Below, in pieces: positions 1-5,291 of a DNA stretch of 9,264 nucleotides. The notes below the pieces were generated by a model, which saw only the letters and a list, made by a program, of their open reading frames with translations, did no database searches and had not been told where the DNA came from. Each line of letters opens with the position of its first letter. Position 1 is the first letter of the stretch. The position numbers and the translations under genes are program-made. The stretch is from DASZHA01 sp049644325 (GTDB lineage: Bacteria > Chloroflexota > Dormibacteria > DASZGP01). Location: NCBI GenBank assembly GCA_049644325.1, contig JBARRR010000106.1, positions 1-9,264 of the forward strand. The letters run 5' to 3'.

Positions 1-90
1 GGCAACGTGACGATCTACGCGCCGCTGGCCACCGGCCTGCTCATCAGCATCGTCCTGACGGTGATCCTCAACCTGCTCTTTCGCAACTGA
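1..90 (+). CDS. C-terminal end of a DUF2905-like small membrane protein (5' end outside window)
   Basis: The plus strand is open from base 1 to a TGA at 88-90 and gives 29 residues beginning GNVTIYAPLATGLLISIVLT and ending in LLFRN. A short 'GN-T-Y-PL' strand runs into one hydrophobic membrane segment rich in Leu/Ile/Val and stops just after a basic residue. This matches my recollection of the end of the DUF2905 family: very small proteins of about 65-75 residues, one or two membrane segments, unknown function, often near ruvB/queA in GC-rich bacteria. The start is outside the window, so the neighbourhood cannot be checked. The identification rests on the tail alone; another small membrane protein is possible. 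Confidence 0.65.
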   Translation, partial: GNVTIYAPLATGLLISIVLTVILNLLFRN

Positions 91-133
91 AGACGGACGA
101 TCCCGGGCACAACAAAGCCTGGACAAACGAGAA

Positions 134-161
134 CGCCGGCCCGCTGGAACCGGCGCTCTTT
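134..161. terminator. GC hairpin with short T run, possible (bidirectional) terminator
   Basis: The six-base stem CGCCGG (134-139) pairs with CCGGCG (150-155) around a ten-base loop. It is followed on the plus strand by CTCTTT (156-161), and on the minus strand the stem is followed by TTCTCGTTT. It lies between the end of the plus-strand membrane protein (stop at 90) and the end of the minus-strand gene that stops at 258, so it could serve both converging genes. The stem is short and the T runs are interrupted, so termination is plausible rather than clear. The rest of 91-257 is somewhat AT-richer than its surroundings and holds nothing else I can name. Confidence 0.45.
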
Positions 162-257
162 GACGCAGACTAGATCCCCGGCTGTTAAGGAACGGGCAAG
201 GTCCAGCAAATCCTTTTGAAGAATTAACCGCGGTCCGTAAAGGCCACGGCGGCTGGA

Positions 258-692
258 CTATGGAAGCAGCGCGCCGCCCTGGTTGAGGTGGCGGAGCACG
301 GCCCGGTCGGGCAGCACCTGGACGGTGGTGGCCAGCCCCGGGATGAAGCGCAGACGGGCGCGGCCTGGCGGCAGATCGACCAGCTCGCGGAGGAGCGCGT
401 CGAGGGTGGGCGAGCCTGCGATGACCACGGTCGAGCCGGCGGTGTCGCGGATGGCGGCGGCGACCGCCGCCTCGTCCCCGGGGGCCAATGGGTGCCACTC
501 AACGGTATCGAAGATGGGGACGTCGACCAGGGCCGAGAGCTGGTCACGGTCGGCGGCGCGTTCCGACCATGCCGCTGCCACGCCGCCGAGGTCGGGGCCG
601 GCGGCGGCGATGGCTTCGGCGGCGCCATCCTGGTGCAGGAGCCAGGCGATGCGCTGGCTCCGCGGCGGGTTGTAGGGTGGCAGCGATGACAT
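258..692 (-). CDS. Small protein resembling a decayed histidine phosphatase; catalytic motifs absent
   Basis: A 144-residue protein starting at ATG (690-692) and ending at TAG (258-260). I do not recognise it firmly. Its second half, roughly residues 64-138, follows the end of the histidine phosphatase (phosphoglycerate mutase-like) fold. An acidic helix region (APGDEAAVAAAIRDT) leads to a hydrophobic strand (STVVIAGSPTLDALLRELV), then 'LPP...RLRFIPG', a valine strand and 'AVLRHLNQ'. In active members the strand ends in Ser-His-Gly-Gly; here the equivalent is Ala-Gly-Ser-Pro (residues 92-95), so the second catalytic His is missing. The N-terminal Arg-His-Gly phosphate loop is also not seen: 'AWLLHQDGAA' (residues 16-25) stands where it would be. 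At 144 residues it is shorter than the usual 180-220. No clear Shine-Dalgarno precedes the ATG. It follows cobB after 96 bases, so a decayed CobC-like phosphatase is conceivable but unproven. If made, it is probably soluble and not a phosphatase. Confidence 0.55.
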   Translation of the reverse strand: MSSLPPYNPPRSQRIAWLLHQDGAAEAIAAAGPDLGGVAAAWSERAADRDQLSALVDVPIFDTVEWHPLAPGDEAAVAAAIRDTAGSTVVIAGSPTLDALLRELVDLPPGRARLRFIPGLATTVQVLPDRAVLRHLNQGGALLP

Positions 693-792
693 TGCCGGAG
701 ACCATATCGTGGTGCTCAGCCCCAGCGTCCGGCGCGTAGCCGACGAGCTTCGCGCTCGCGGCCTTGGCGCCGAGGTGGAGGTGTCGGCCTAG
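676..792 (+). pseudogene. Possible C-terminal gene remnant, no start codon found
   Basis: After a TAG at 673-675 the plus strand is open to TAG at 790-792. The stretch from about 700 reads DHIVVLSPSVRRVADELRAR followed by GLGAEVEVSA, which looks like a natural beta-alpha-beta protein end with mostly GC third positions. There is no ATG start; only internal GTG codons (709-714) are available, and these would cut into the first strand. It overlaps the start of the minus-strand phosphatase-like gene, and its stop overlaps the cobB stop (789-791) tail to tail. The Pro-Ser-Val...Ala..Leu...Gly layout is faintly like the end of uroporphyrinogen-III synthase, but this is a guess. It may be a leftover of a displaced gene or a chance open frame in GC-rich DNA. 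Confidence 0.2.
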
Positions 793-2207
793 CCGGAGGC
801 CTCGGCCGGCAGGGGCTCCGCGACCGGCTTCAGGCAGTGCTCCAGGAAACGGTGAGCCAGCTCGCGATTGTAGGCGAAGTGGAGGTGGATGTCGCTGGCC
901 AGCAGCGCCGGGCGGGCGTAGCCCTCGTGGCCGAGGCGGGCGCCGGAGGCGTCGAAGAGCTCGTAGGCGCGGTCCGTTCCGCCGGTGCCATTGGTGGTGC
1001 GGCTCCAGTGCATCTCGTGGCCCCGGATGCGCTCGCCGGCCCGGGCCAGCAGGTTGTCGCCGACCACCTGGACCTCGCGGTAGCCCATCCGCCGGGGCTG
1101 GCCGTGAGCCGACATGGTGATCGGGAGCAACCCCGCCATGGGGTATTCGCTGCCGTCTTCGCCGGTGAACTTCTCAGCCATGTACATAAGACCCCCACAC
1201 TCGCCGTATATCGGCATGCCGTCGAGGTGTGCCTCGCGGATCGATTCCAGCATTCGAGTGTTCTCGGCTAGCCGCGGCGCAAAACCCCCGGCACTGGCCC
1301 CCGCCAGGTAGAGGCCGCTGACGTCGGGGACGTGGCTGTCGTGGAGCAGGCTGAACGGCACGATCTCGGCGCCGGCCTCAGCCAGGATCTCGAGGTTCTC
1401 CGGGTAGTAGAGGCTGAAGGCTTCGTCGTAGGCGACGCCGAGACGGACGGCGCGGTCGACCGCCGGCGTCTCGACCCGCGGGATCCGGGTCAGGGGCTTG
1501 CTGTTGGCGGCCACGCGCAGGAGCAGGTCGAGGTCGAGGTGGCGCTCGGCGGCGTCGGCCAGGTGGCCGATGCGGTCATCGAAGCCCGGGTTCTGCGCCA
1601 CCGGGGTCAGGCCGCGCTCGTCCTCGGGGATGACCAGCGCCTCGATCTCCGGCAGCCAGCCCAGCACCGGCACCTTGGCCTGCTGCCAGACCGCCTCCTC
1701 GATCCAGCGGGCGTGCTCGTCGCTCTCGACCCGGTTGAGGATCACGCCGGCGATGCGGATCCGCGGGTCGACGGTCTTGAACCCAAGCGCGATGGCAGCC
1801 GCGCTCTGGACCATGCCCGAAACGTCGATGGCCAGCACCACGGGCGCGTCGACCAGGCGGCTGAGCTCGGCGGTGCTGCCCTCGGGGCCCGCGCCCCACG
1901 AGTCGAAGAGCCCGCGGATGCCCTCGATGACGGCGATATCGGTATCGATGCAGCCGCCGGCAAAGCTCTGCAGGATGGCCTCCTCGCCCAGGATCCAGGG
2001 GTCGAGGTTGCGGCAGGCGCGACCGGCGACGTGGGCCAGGTAGGCCGCATCGACGAAGTCGGGGCCAACCTTGAAGGGGCTGACGCGGGTGCCGCGGCGG
2101 CGGAGGGCGGCGATGACTGCCGCGGTCAACGTGGTCTTGCCGGTTGTGCTGCCGGCCCCCGCCAGTACCAGGCGCGGGGTGACGACCTCGTCGAATCCTG
2201 AGCTCAT
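789..2207 (-). CDS. cobB: Cobyrinate a,c-diamide synthase (CobB/CbiA)
   Basis: A 472-residue glutamine-dependent amidotransferase that amidates the a and c side chains of cobyrinate (or hydrogenobyrinate) in cobalamin synthesis, using ATP and glutamine in the cytoplasm. The N-terminal ATP-binding domain has the P-loop-like AGAGSTTGKTT (16-26), FKVGPDFVDAAY (45-56), the NLDPW stretch (67-71), IEGIRGLFD (94-102) and AGVILNRV (153-160). The C-terminal class I glutamine amidotransferase domain (about 255-460) has the nucleophile Cys337 in YGECGGLMYM, MGYREV (374-379), IRGHEMHWS (394-402) and the His pair in DIHLHF (His441/His443). Length is normal. The ATG at 2205-2207 is supported by GGAG eight bases upstream. 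One oddity: where most members read Leu-Gly-Gly-Gly-(Tyr/Phe)-Pro-Glu, this one reads LAGASAGGF (301-309). A nickel-sirohydrochlorin diamide synthase (CfbB) shares the fold but belongs to methanogens. No other cobalamin gene is in the window. Confidence 0.92.
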   Translation of the reverse strand: MSSGFDEVVTPRLVLAGAGSTTGKTTLTAAVIAALRRRGTRVSPFKVGPDFVDAAYLAHVAGRACRNLDPWILGEEAILQSFAGGCIDTDIAVIEGIRGLFDSWGAGPEGSTAELSRLVDAPVVLAIDVSGMVQSAAAIALGFKTVDPRIRIAGVILNRVESDEHARWIEEAVWQQAKVPVLGWLPEIEALVIPEDERGLTPVAQNPGFDDRIGHLADAAERHLDLDLLLRVAANSKPLTRIPRVETPAVDRAVRLGVAYDEAFSLYYPENLEILAEAGAEIVPFSLLHDSHVPDVSGLYLAGASAGGFAPRLAENTRMLESIREAHLDGMPIYGECGGLMYMAEKFTGEDGSEYPMAGLLPITMSAHGQPRRMGYREVQVVGDNLLARAGERIRGHEMHWSRTTNGTGGTDRAYELFDASGARLGHEGYARPALLASDIHLHFAYNRELAHRFLEHCLKPVAEPLPAEASG

Positions 2208-2362
2208 ATACCCGTCTCCATGTGTGTGCGCGGCGACGGGGCCGGCGATCAGGGACGGGATATGTGGGCTACCAGTTACCCCGCTGCGCCCACGCTAGCA
2301 GCGTCGAGCGATGTTGTCCACGGGCAAACAGAGGGGTTGCGGCAGGGTCCGCGTCGGGTGCC
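2208..2362. other. recJ-cobB intergenic region with a short inverted repeat
   Basis: The 155 bases between the recJ stop and the cobB start hold an inverted repeat, CGCTGC (2282-2287) and GCAGCG (2298-2303), with a ten-base loop. No T run follows it in the direction of transcription, so it is a poor intrinsic terminator. I looked for a cobalamin riboswitch ahead of cobB (the conserved B12-box region GCCACTG and surrounding purine motifs) and did not find one. No convincing promoter hexamers were seen. Independent transcription of cobB is suggested only by spacing and by its own ribosome binding site. Confidence 0.35.
2216..2219 (-). promoter_or_regulatory. Ribosome binding site of cobB
   Basis: On the minus strand GGAG lies eight bases before the ATG at 2207, fixing this as the cobB start. 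The only other ATG nearby (minus strand, just before GGAG's last bases) is out of frame and meets TGA after five codons. Confidence 0.6.
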
Positions 2363-4168
2363 TCAGCCGGTGGCCGAGGCCCGGCGGAGGTCCTCCAGCT
2401 CGAGTCGCACATTCTCATCGCCATCCCAGCGATTGACCTCGACGCTGAAGAGGGCATCGAGGCGGTCGTGCTTCTGGGCCGCGGCGCGGTAGAAGGGCAC
2501 ATGCTCGCCCTTGCGCCACGCGATCGCCTCGATCATTCGCTCCCCCTGCGCGAACCAGAGGCGCATGTGGTCGCCGTCCCCACCAAACGCGGAGGCGGCT
2601 TTGAGCTCGACGTCGCGGACGCAGAACCTCGGCGCCCGGAGCCCCTCGCCGAACGGCTCCAGCACGGCCAGGGACTCGACCGCGTCCGGCGTCAGGGCCT
2701 CGAAGTCGACCACCCCATCGGCTGGCAGGCGCCGGCTCCAGCCACCCTCGGGACGGCGGGCCTCGGCGTACGCCTGGATGCCGTCGACCAGGGCGGGCAG
2801 GTTGGCCGCGGGCAGGACGAAGCCGGCCGCCATCTCGTGACCGCCGTATCGCGCCAGCACTCCCTCACAGGCCGCCAGAGCGTCGACGACGTTGAAGCCG
2901 TGGACGGAGCGTGCCGACCCCCGGCACTCGTCCCCCTCACGGTTGAGCACAAACGCGGGCATGTGGTGGCGGTCGACCAGCCGGCCCGCGATCAGGCCGA
3001 CTAGGCCGAGCGGCCAGCGCTCGTCGGCGATGACGATGGCCGAGTCGGGCACGCCCTCCTGCTCCAGCCGCTCGGCGACCTCGACCAGTGCGCGTTCGGT
3101 GGCGGCCTTGCGGCTCTGGTTGTGGCGCTCCAGGTGCTCGGCCAGGGGATAGGCGTCGTCCATGGTCTCGGCCAGGAGCAGGTCGAGCGCCAGGCGGGCG
3201 TCATCCATTCGACCGGCGGCGTTGATCCGGGGCGCCAGCTGGAAGCCGATGGCCCCGGAGTCCAGCGGCCGCCGCATCATCCCCACCTCGATCAGCGCCC
3301 GCACGCCGGGTAGCGGTGACTCGTCCAGCACCGCCAGCCCCTGGCGGACCAGGGCGCGGTTCTCGCCCAGGAGGGGTACCACGTCGGCGACCGCCCCGAT
3401 CGCCACCAGCTGGGTCACCTGGTCCAGCTCGCCAGGGTCGAGGCGCCCGGCGAAGGCAGGCTCGGCCCAGAGCGCCTCCAGCAGCTTGAAGGCCACGCCG
3501 GCGCCGGAGAGGTCCTTGAACGGATAGGGGCAGCCCGGCTGATGGGGATTGAGCAGGGCATCGGGGCGGGCGATCTCGGAGGCGGGCAGGTGATGATCCG
3601 TGACCACCAGGCGCTGGCCGGCGGGACGGCCGGCGACGACGTCGACCGAGTTGGTGCCGCAGTCACAGCTGATCACCAGGGCGGCGCCCTGACGGTCCAG
3701 CTCGGCTAGGCCGTCGGGACTGAGGCCGTAACCGTCGTTGACGCGGTGAGGGATGTAGGTGATCACCTCGGCGCCGGCCAGGCGCAGGCCGCGCTGCAGC
3801 AGCGCCGTGGCGGTGACGCCGTCGGCGTCGTAGTCGCCGAAGATCGCCACCGGCCTTCGGCTCGAGATCGTCTCCGCAACCAGGGCCACCGCCTCGGCCA
3901 TCCCCTTCATGGCACGGGTTTCCTCGATGGGGAGGCGCCGGGGCTGGAGGAAGGCGTCGAGGTCCGAGCCGATCACCTCGCGCCGGGACCACAGCACCCT
4001 TCGGACCAGCTCGGTGGCGCCCGGCTGGAAGCCGTCGGGGAGATCTAGGGCGGGGAAGACCCACTCTCGCCGCGCCCGCTTGGTGGGGGCAGCGGAGATC
4101 ACCGGAGAGGGTTGAGGAAGCTCAGGCGGTTCGGGGCTGTCGGGGGCGGAGAGCGCCCGCGCGCTCAA
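2363..4168 (-). CDS. recJ: Single-stranded-DNA-specific exonuclease RecJ
   Basis: A 5'-to-3' single-strand exonuclease that acts in RecF-pathway recombination, mismatch repair and base excision repair. As read from TTG (4166-4168) it has 601 residues. The DHH phosphoesterase domain carries IFGDYDADGVTATAL (109-123), SCDCGTNS (167-174), VVTDHH (188-193), ALLNPHQPGCPYPFKDLSGA (204-223) and APRINAAGRMDDA (312-324), with the Asp and His metal ligands intact. The DHHA1 domain has RGSARS (416-421) and the ARYGGHEMAAGF segment (439-450). A C-terminal OB-like region begins around LEPFGEGLRAPRF (503-515). Length is typical. The first 35 residues are Pro/Ala/Ser-rich and lie outside the conserved core, so the start is uncertain: TTG at 4168 shares TTGA with an upstream ORF, GTG at 4100-4102 is an alternative, and neither has a clear Shine-Dalgarno. 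The frame stays open a further 55 codons upstream, to a TGA at 4334-4336, with no ATG, GTG or TTG. Function is certain; only the first residues are in doubt. Confidence 0.95.
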   Translation of the reverse strand: MSARALSAPDSPEPPELPQPSPVISAAPTKRARREWVFPALDLPDGFQPGATELVRRVLWSRREVIGSDLDAFLQPRRLPIEETRAMKGMAEAVALVAETISSRRPVAIFGDYDADGVTATALLQRGLRLAGAEVITYIPHRVNDGYGLSPDGLAELDRQGAALVISCDCGTNSVDVVAGRPAGQRLVVTDHHLPASEIARPDALLNPHQPGCPYPFKDLSGAGVAFKLLEALWAEPAFAGRLDPGELDQVTQLVAIGAVADVVPLLGENRALVRQGLAVLDESPLPGVRALIEVGMMRRPLDSGAIGFQLAPRINAAGRMDDARLALDLLLAETMDDAYPLAEHLERHNQSRKAATERALVEVAERLEQEGVPDSAIVIADERWPLGLVGLIAGRLVDRHHMPAFVLNREGDECRGSARSVHGFNVVDALAACEGVLARYGGHEMAAGFVLPAANLPALVDGIQAYAEARRPEGGWSRRLPADGVVDFEALTPDAVESLAVLEPFGEGLRAPRFCVRDVELKAASAFGGDGDHMRLWFAQGERMIEAIAWRKGEHVPFYRAAAQKHDRLDALFSVEVNRWDGDENVRLELEDLRRASATG

Positions 4169-4479
4169 CGAAGGCGCGTGCGGCTGGTGGGCAACCTCCC
4201 CAGCCGACGTTGGTCGGGGGGGCAGTCGTTTCGCAGAGGTCCGCGGCGCCTGGATCCGGGTCGCACCCGGGCTACCGGGCGCAGGCCCTGGGGGCGGAGG
4301 CGGTACAGCCTGGGCCTGCCGGCTGCCAGGGCATCAGGGTCGTCCTCCCCGGGCTCAGGGATGTTTTCTGCGTCGCGCTCTTCGTCGTCCAATGAGCCGC
4401 TCACTGGCGGTAATTCTGACTGGCCCGTACCCGGCTGTCCACACACCAAAGAGTCTCGATCCAGCCGCGCGAGGGTCAC
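4165..4479 (-). CDS. Doubtful 104-codon ORF between the acetyltransferase and recJ
   Basis: This 315-base stretch holds no gene I can support firmly. On the minus strand a 104-codon ORF starts at GTG (4477-4479), overlapping the acetyltransferase stop as GTGA, and ends at TGA (4165-4167), overlapping the putative recJ TTG as TTGA. Such four-base overlaps are typical of translational coupling and argue that it is real. Against it: the product is low complexity, with an acidic middle (SLDDEERDAENIPEPGEDD, about residues 29-47) followed by an Arg/Pro-rich tail without hydrophobic core; by hand count about 73 percent of third positions are G or C, which looks lower than in the adjacent genes; no Shine-Dalgarno and no known domain. 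In the second half the recJ frame is also open and would encode a proline-rich tail. A hairpin CCGC(4397-4400)/GCGG(4407-4410) is present but has no T run. It may be a spacer or a leader rather than a gene. Confidence 0.25.
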   Translation of the reverse strand: MTLARLDRDSLVCGQPGTGQSELPPVSGSLDDEERDAENIPEPGEDDPDALAAGRPRLYRLRPQGLRPVARVRPGSRRRGPLRNDCPPDQRRLGRLPTSRTRLR

Positions 4480-5291
4480 AACGGCGGCCGGAAGATCCGG
4501 TAGTTGCAGAACTTGCGGAAGCCGGCCCGCTGGTAGATGCCCGCCCCCATCTCGGAGGCCTGGATGCTGGCGATCTCCTTGCCCTCGGCGCGGGCGTCGA
4601 GCAGGCCGCGGGCGAGGATGGCGTTGCCCAACCCCCGGCGACGGTGCGGCTCAGCGGTCCACATCCCATAGGTGCCGACCACACCGCCGATGGAGATCGT
4701 CTGGCCGGTGGCAACCAGCTGTCCTTCCCTGCGTCCGAGGTAGAAGCTGCGGTCCCCCACCCTGGCCATGGCCGCCGGGTCGGGAAAGGTGCGGGCCACC
4801 TCCGCGTCGTCCATGTAGCCGGCCCAGCGGTCCCCCAGGAGGCACTCAACCACCTCGTCATCGGTGCTGGCCCGAACCACCTCGTAGCCGTCCGGGGCCG
4901 CCCACTCCGTCACCTCGGACAACGGCATCCAGAAGGCGGGCAGCTCGTCGATGGCGGCGAAACCCGCCCGCTGTAGGACGGCCTCGGCATCGTCCATTCC
5001 GTCGCGAAGCCAGACCCTGTAGCCGGCGGCGCCGGCGAATGCCGCGGTCAGGTCCGCGGCGCTGCCGCCGGCGGCGGCAAAGCCGTCGCTGACCGCGGTG
5101 GCGACGTTGTAGAAGGGCCACGGCGAGCCCAAGGACGCGATCCGCCAGCCACCGGTGGTGCCGACCTCGCCGTCAGGATGGGCGCGGGCCCAGGCGGCGA
5201 AGTTCTCGTACCAGGTGTCGTCAAGCCGGGCGAGCAGCCCAGCGGGGAGGCCGGCCAGGAGGTCTGTCGTGCGCTGAAGCCCGGCCGTCAG
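4476..5291 (-). CDS. GNAT-family N-acetyltransferase, probable CTG start
   Basis: An acetyl-CoA-dependent acetyltransferase of unknown substrate, 271 residues if read from CTG at 5289-5291. The C-terminal GNAT domain (about 135-271) shows DGYEVVRAST, a central VGTYGMWTAEPHRRRGLGNA stretch with the acetyl-CoA pyrophosphate-binding RRRGLG at about 217-222, and the closing GAGIYQRAGFRKF. The N-terminal half, including DDTWYENFAAWARAHPDGEV and SPWPFYNVATAV, is of the kind found before the catalytic domain in 250-290-residue members. The first ATG/GTG/TTG in frame is TTG at 5130-5132, but the 53 codons before it encode a clearly protein-like sequence (Trp-Tyr-Glu-Asn, Gly-Gly-Trp-Arg), so that start would remove a real part of the protein. 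Upstream codons continue to CTG, which overlaps the aconitase TGA as CTGA, with no standard start in frame further upstream in the part I read (to about 5390). Coupled translation from the aconitase is therefore likely. The gene ends at TGA 4476-4478. Confidence 0.85.
   Translation of the reverse strand: MTAGLQRTTDLLAGLPAGLLARLDDTWYENFAAWARAHPDGEVGTTGGWRIASLGSPWPFYNVATAVSDGFAAAGGSAADLTAAFAGAAGYRVWLRDGMDDAEAVLQRAGFAAIDELPAFWMPLSEVTEWAAPDGYEVVRASTDDEVVECLLGDRWAGYMDDAEVARTFPDPAAMARVGDRSFYLGRREGQLVATGQTISIGGVVGTYGMWTAEPHRRRGLGNAILARGLLDARAEGKEIASIQASEMGAGIYQRAGFRKFCNYRIFRPPL

Noticed and set aside
15..209. Minus-strand 64-codon ORF across the left edge
   Set aside because: It runs antisense to the membrane protein tail and through the hairpin region; composition is not protein-like and no ribosome binding site is seen.
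1332..2201. Long plus-strand ORF (289 codons) opposite cobB
   Set aside because: It is the antisense of the well-supported cobB frame, rich in Asp/Gly/Val repeats expected from complementing GC-rich codons.
2282..2303. Inverted repeat as a rho-independent terminator for recJ
   Set aside because: The stem is good but the minus strand continues with GGGGTAACTGGT, with no T run.
4397..4410. Hairpin CCGC/GCGG as a terminator after the acetyltransferase
   Set aside because: Only a four-base stem and no following T run; too weak to call.
4112..5092. 326-codon plus-strand ORF rich in Arg/Pro/Ser
   Set aside because: Its composition is that of a wrong-frame reading of GC-rich DNA and it lies opposite the acetyltransferase, which has clear GNAT motifs.
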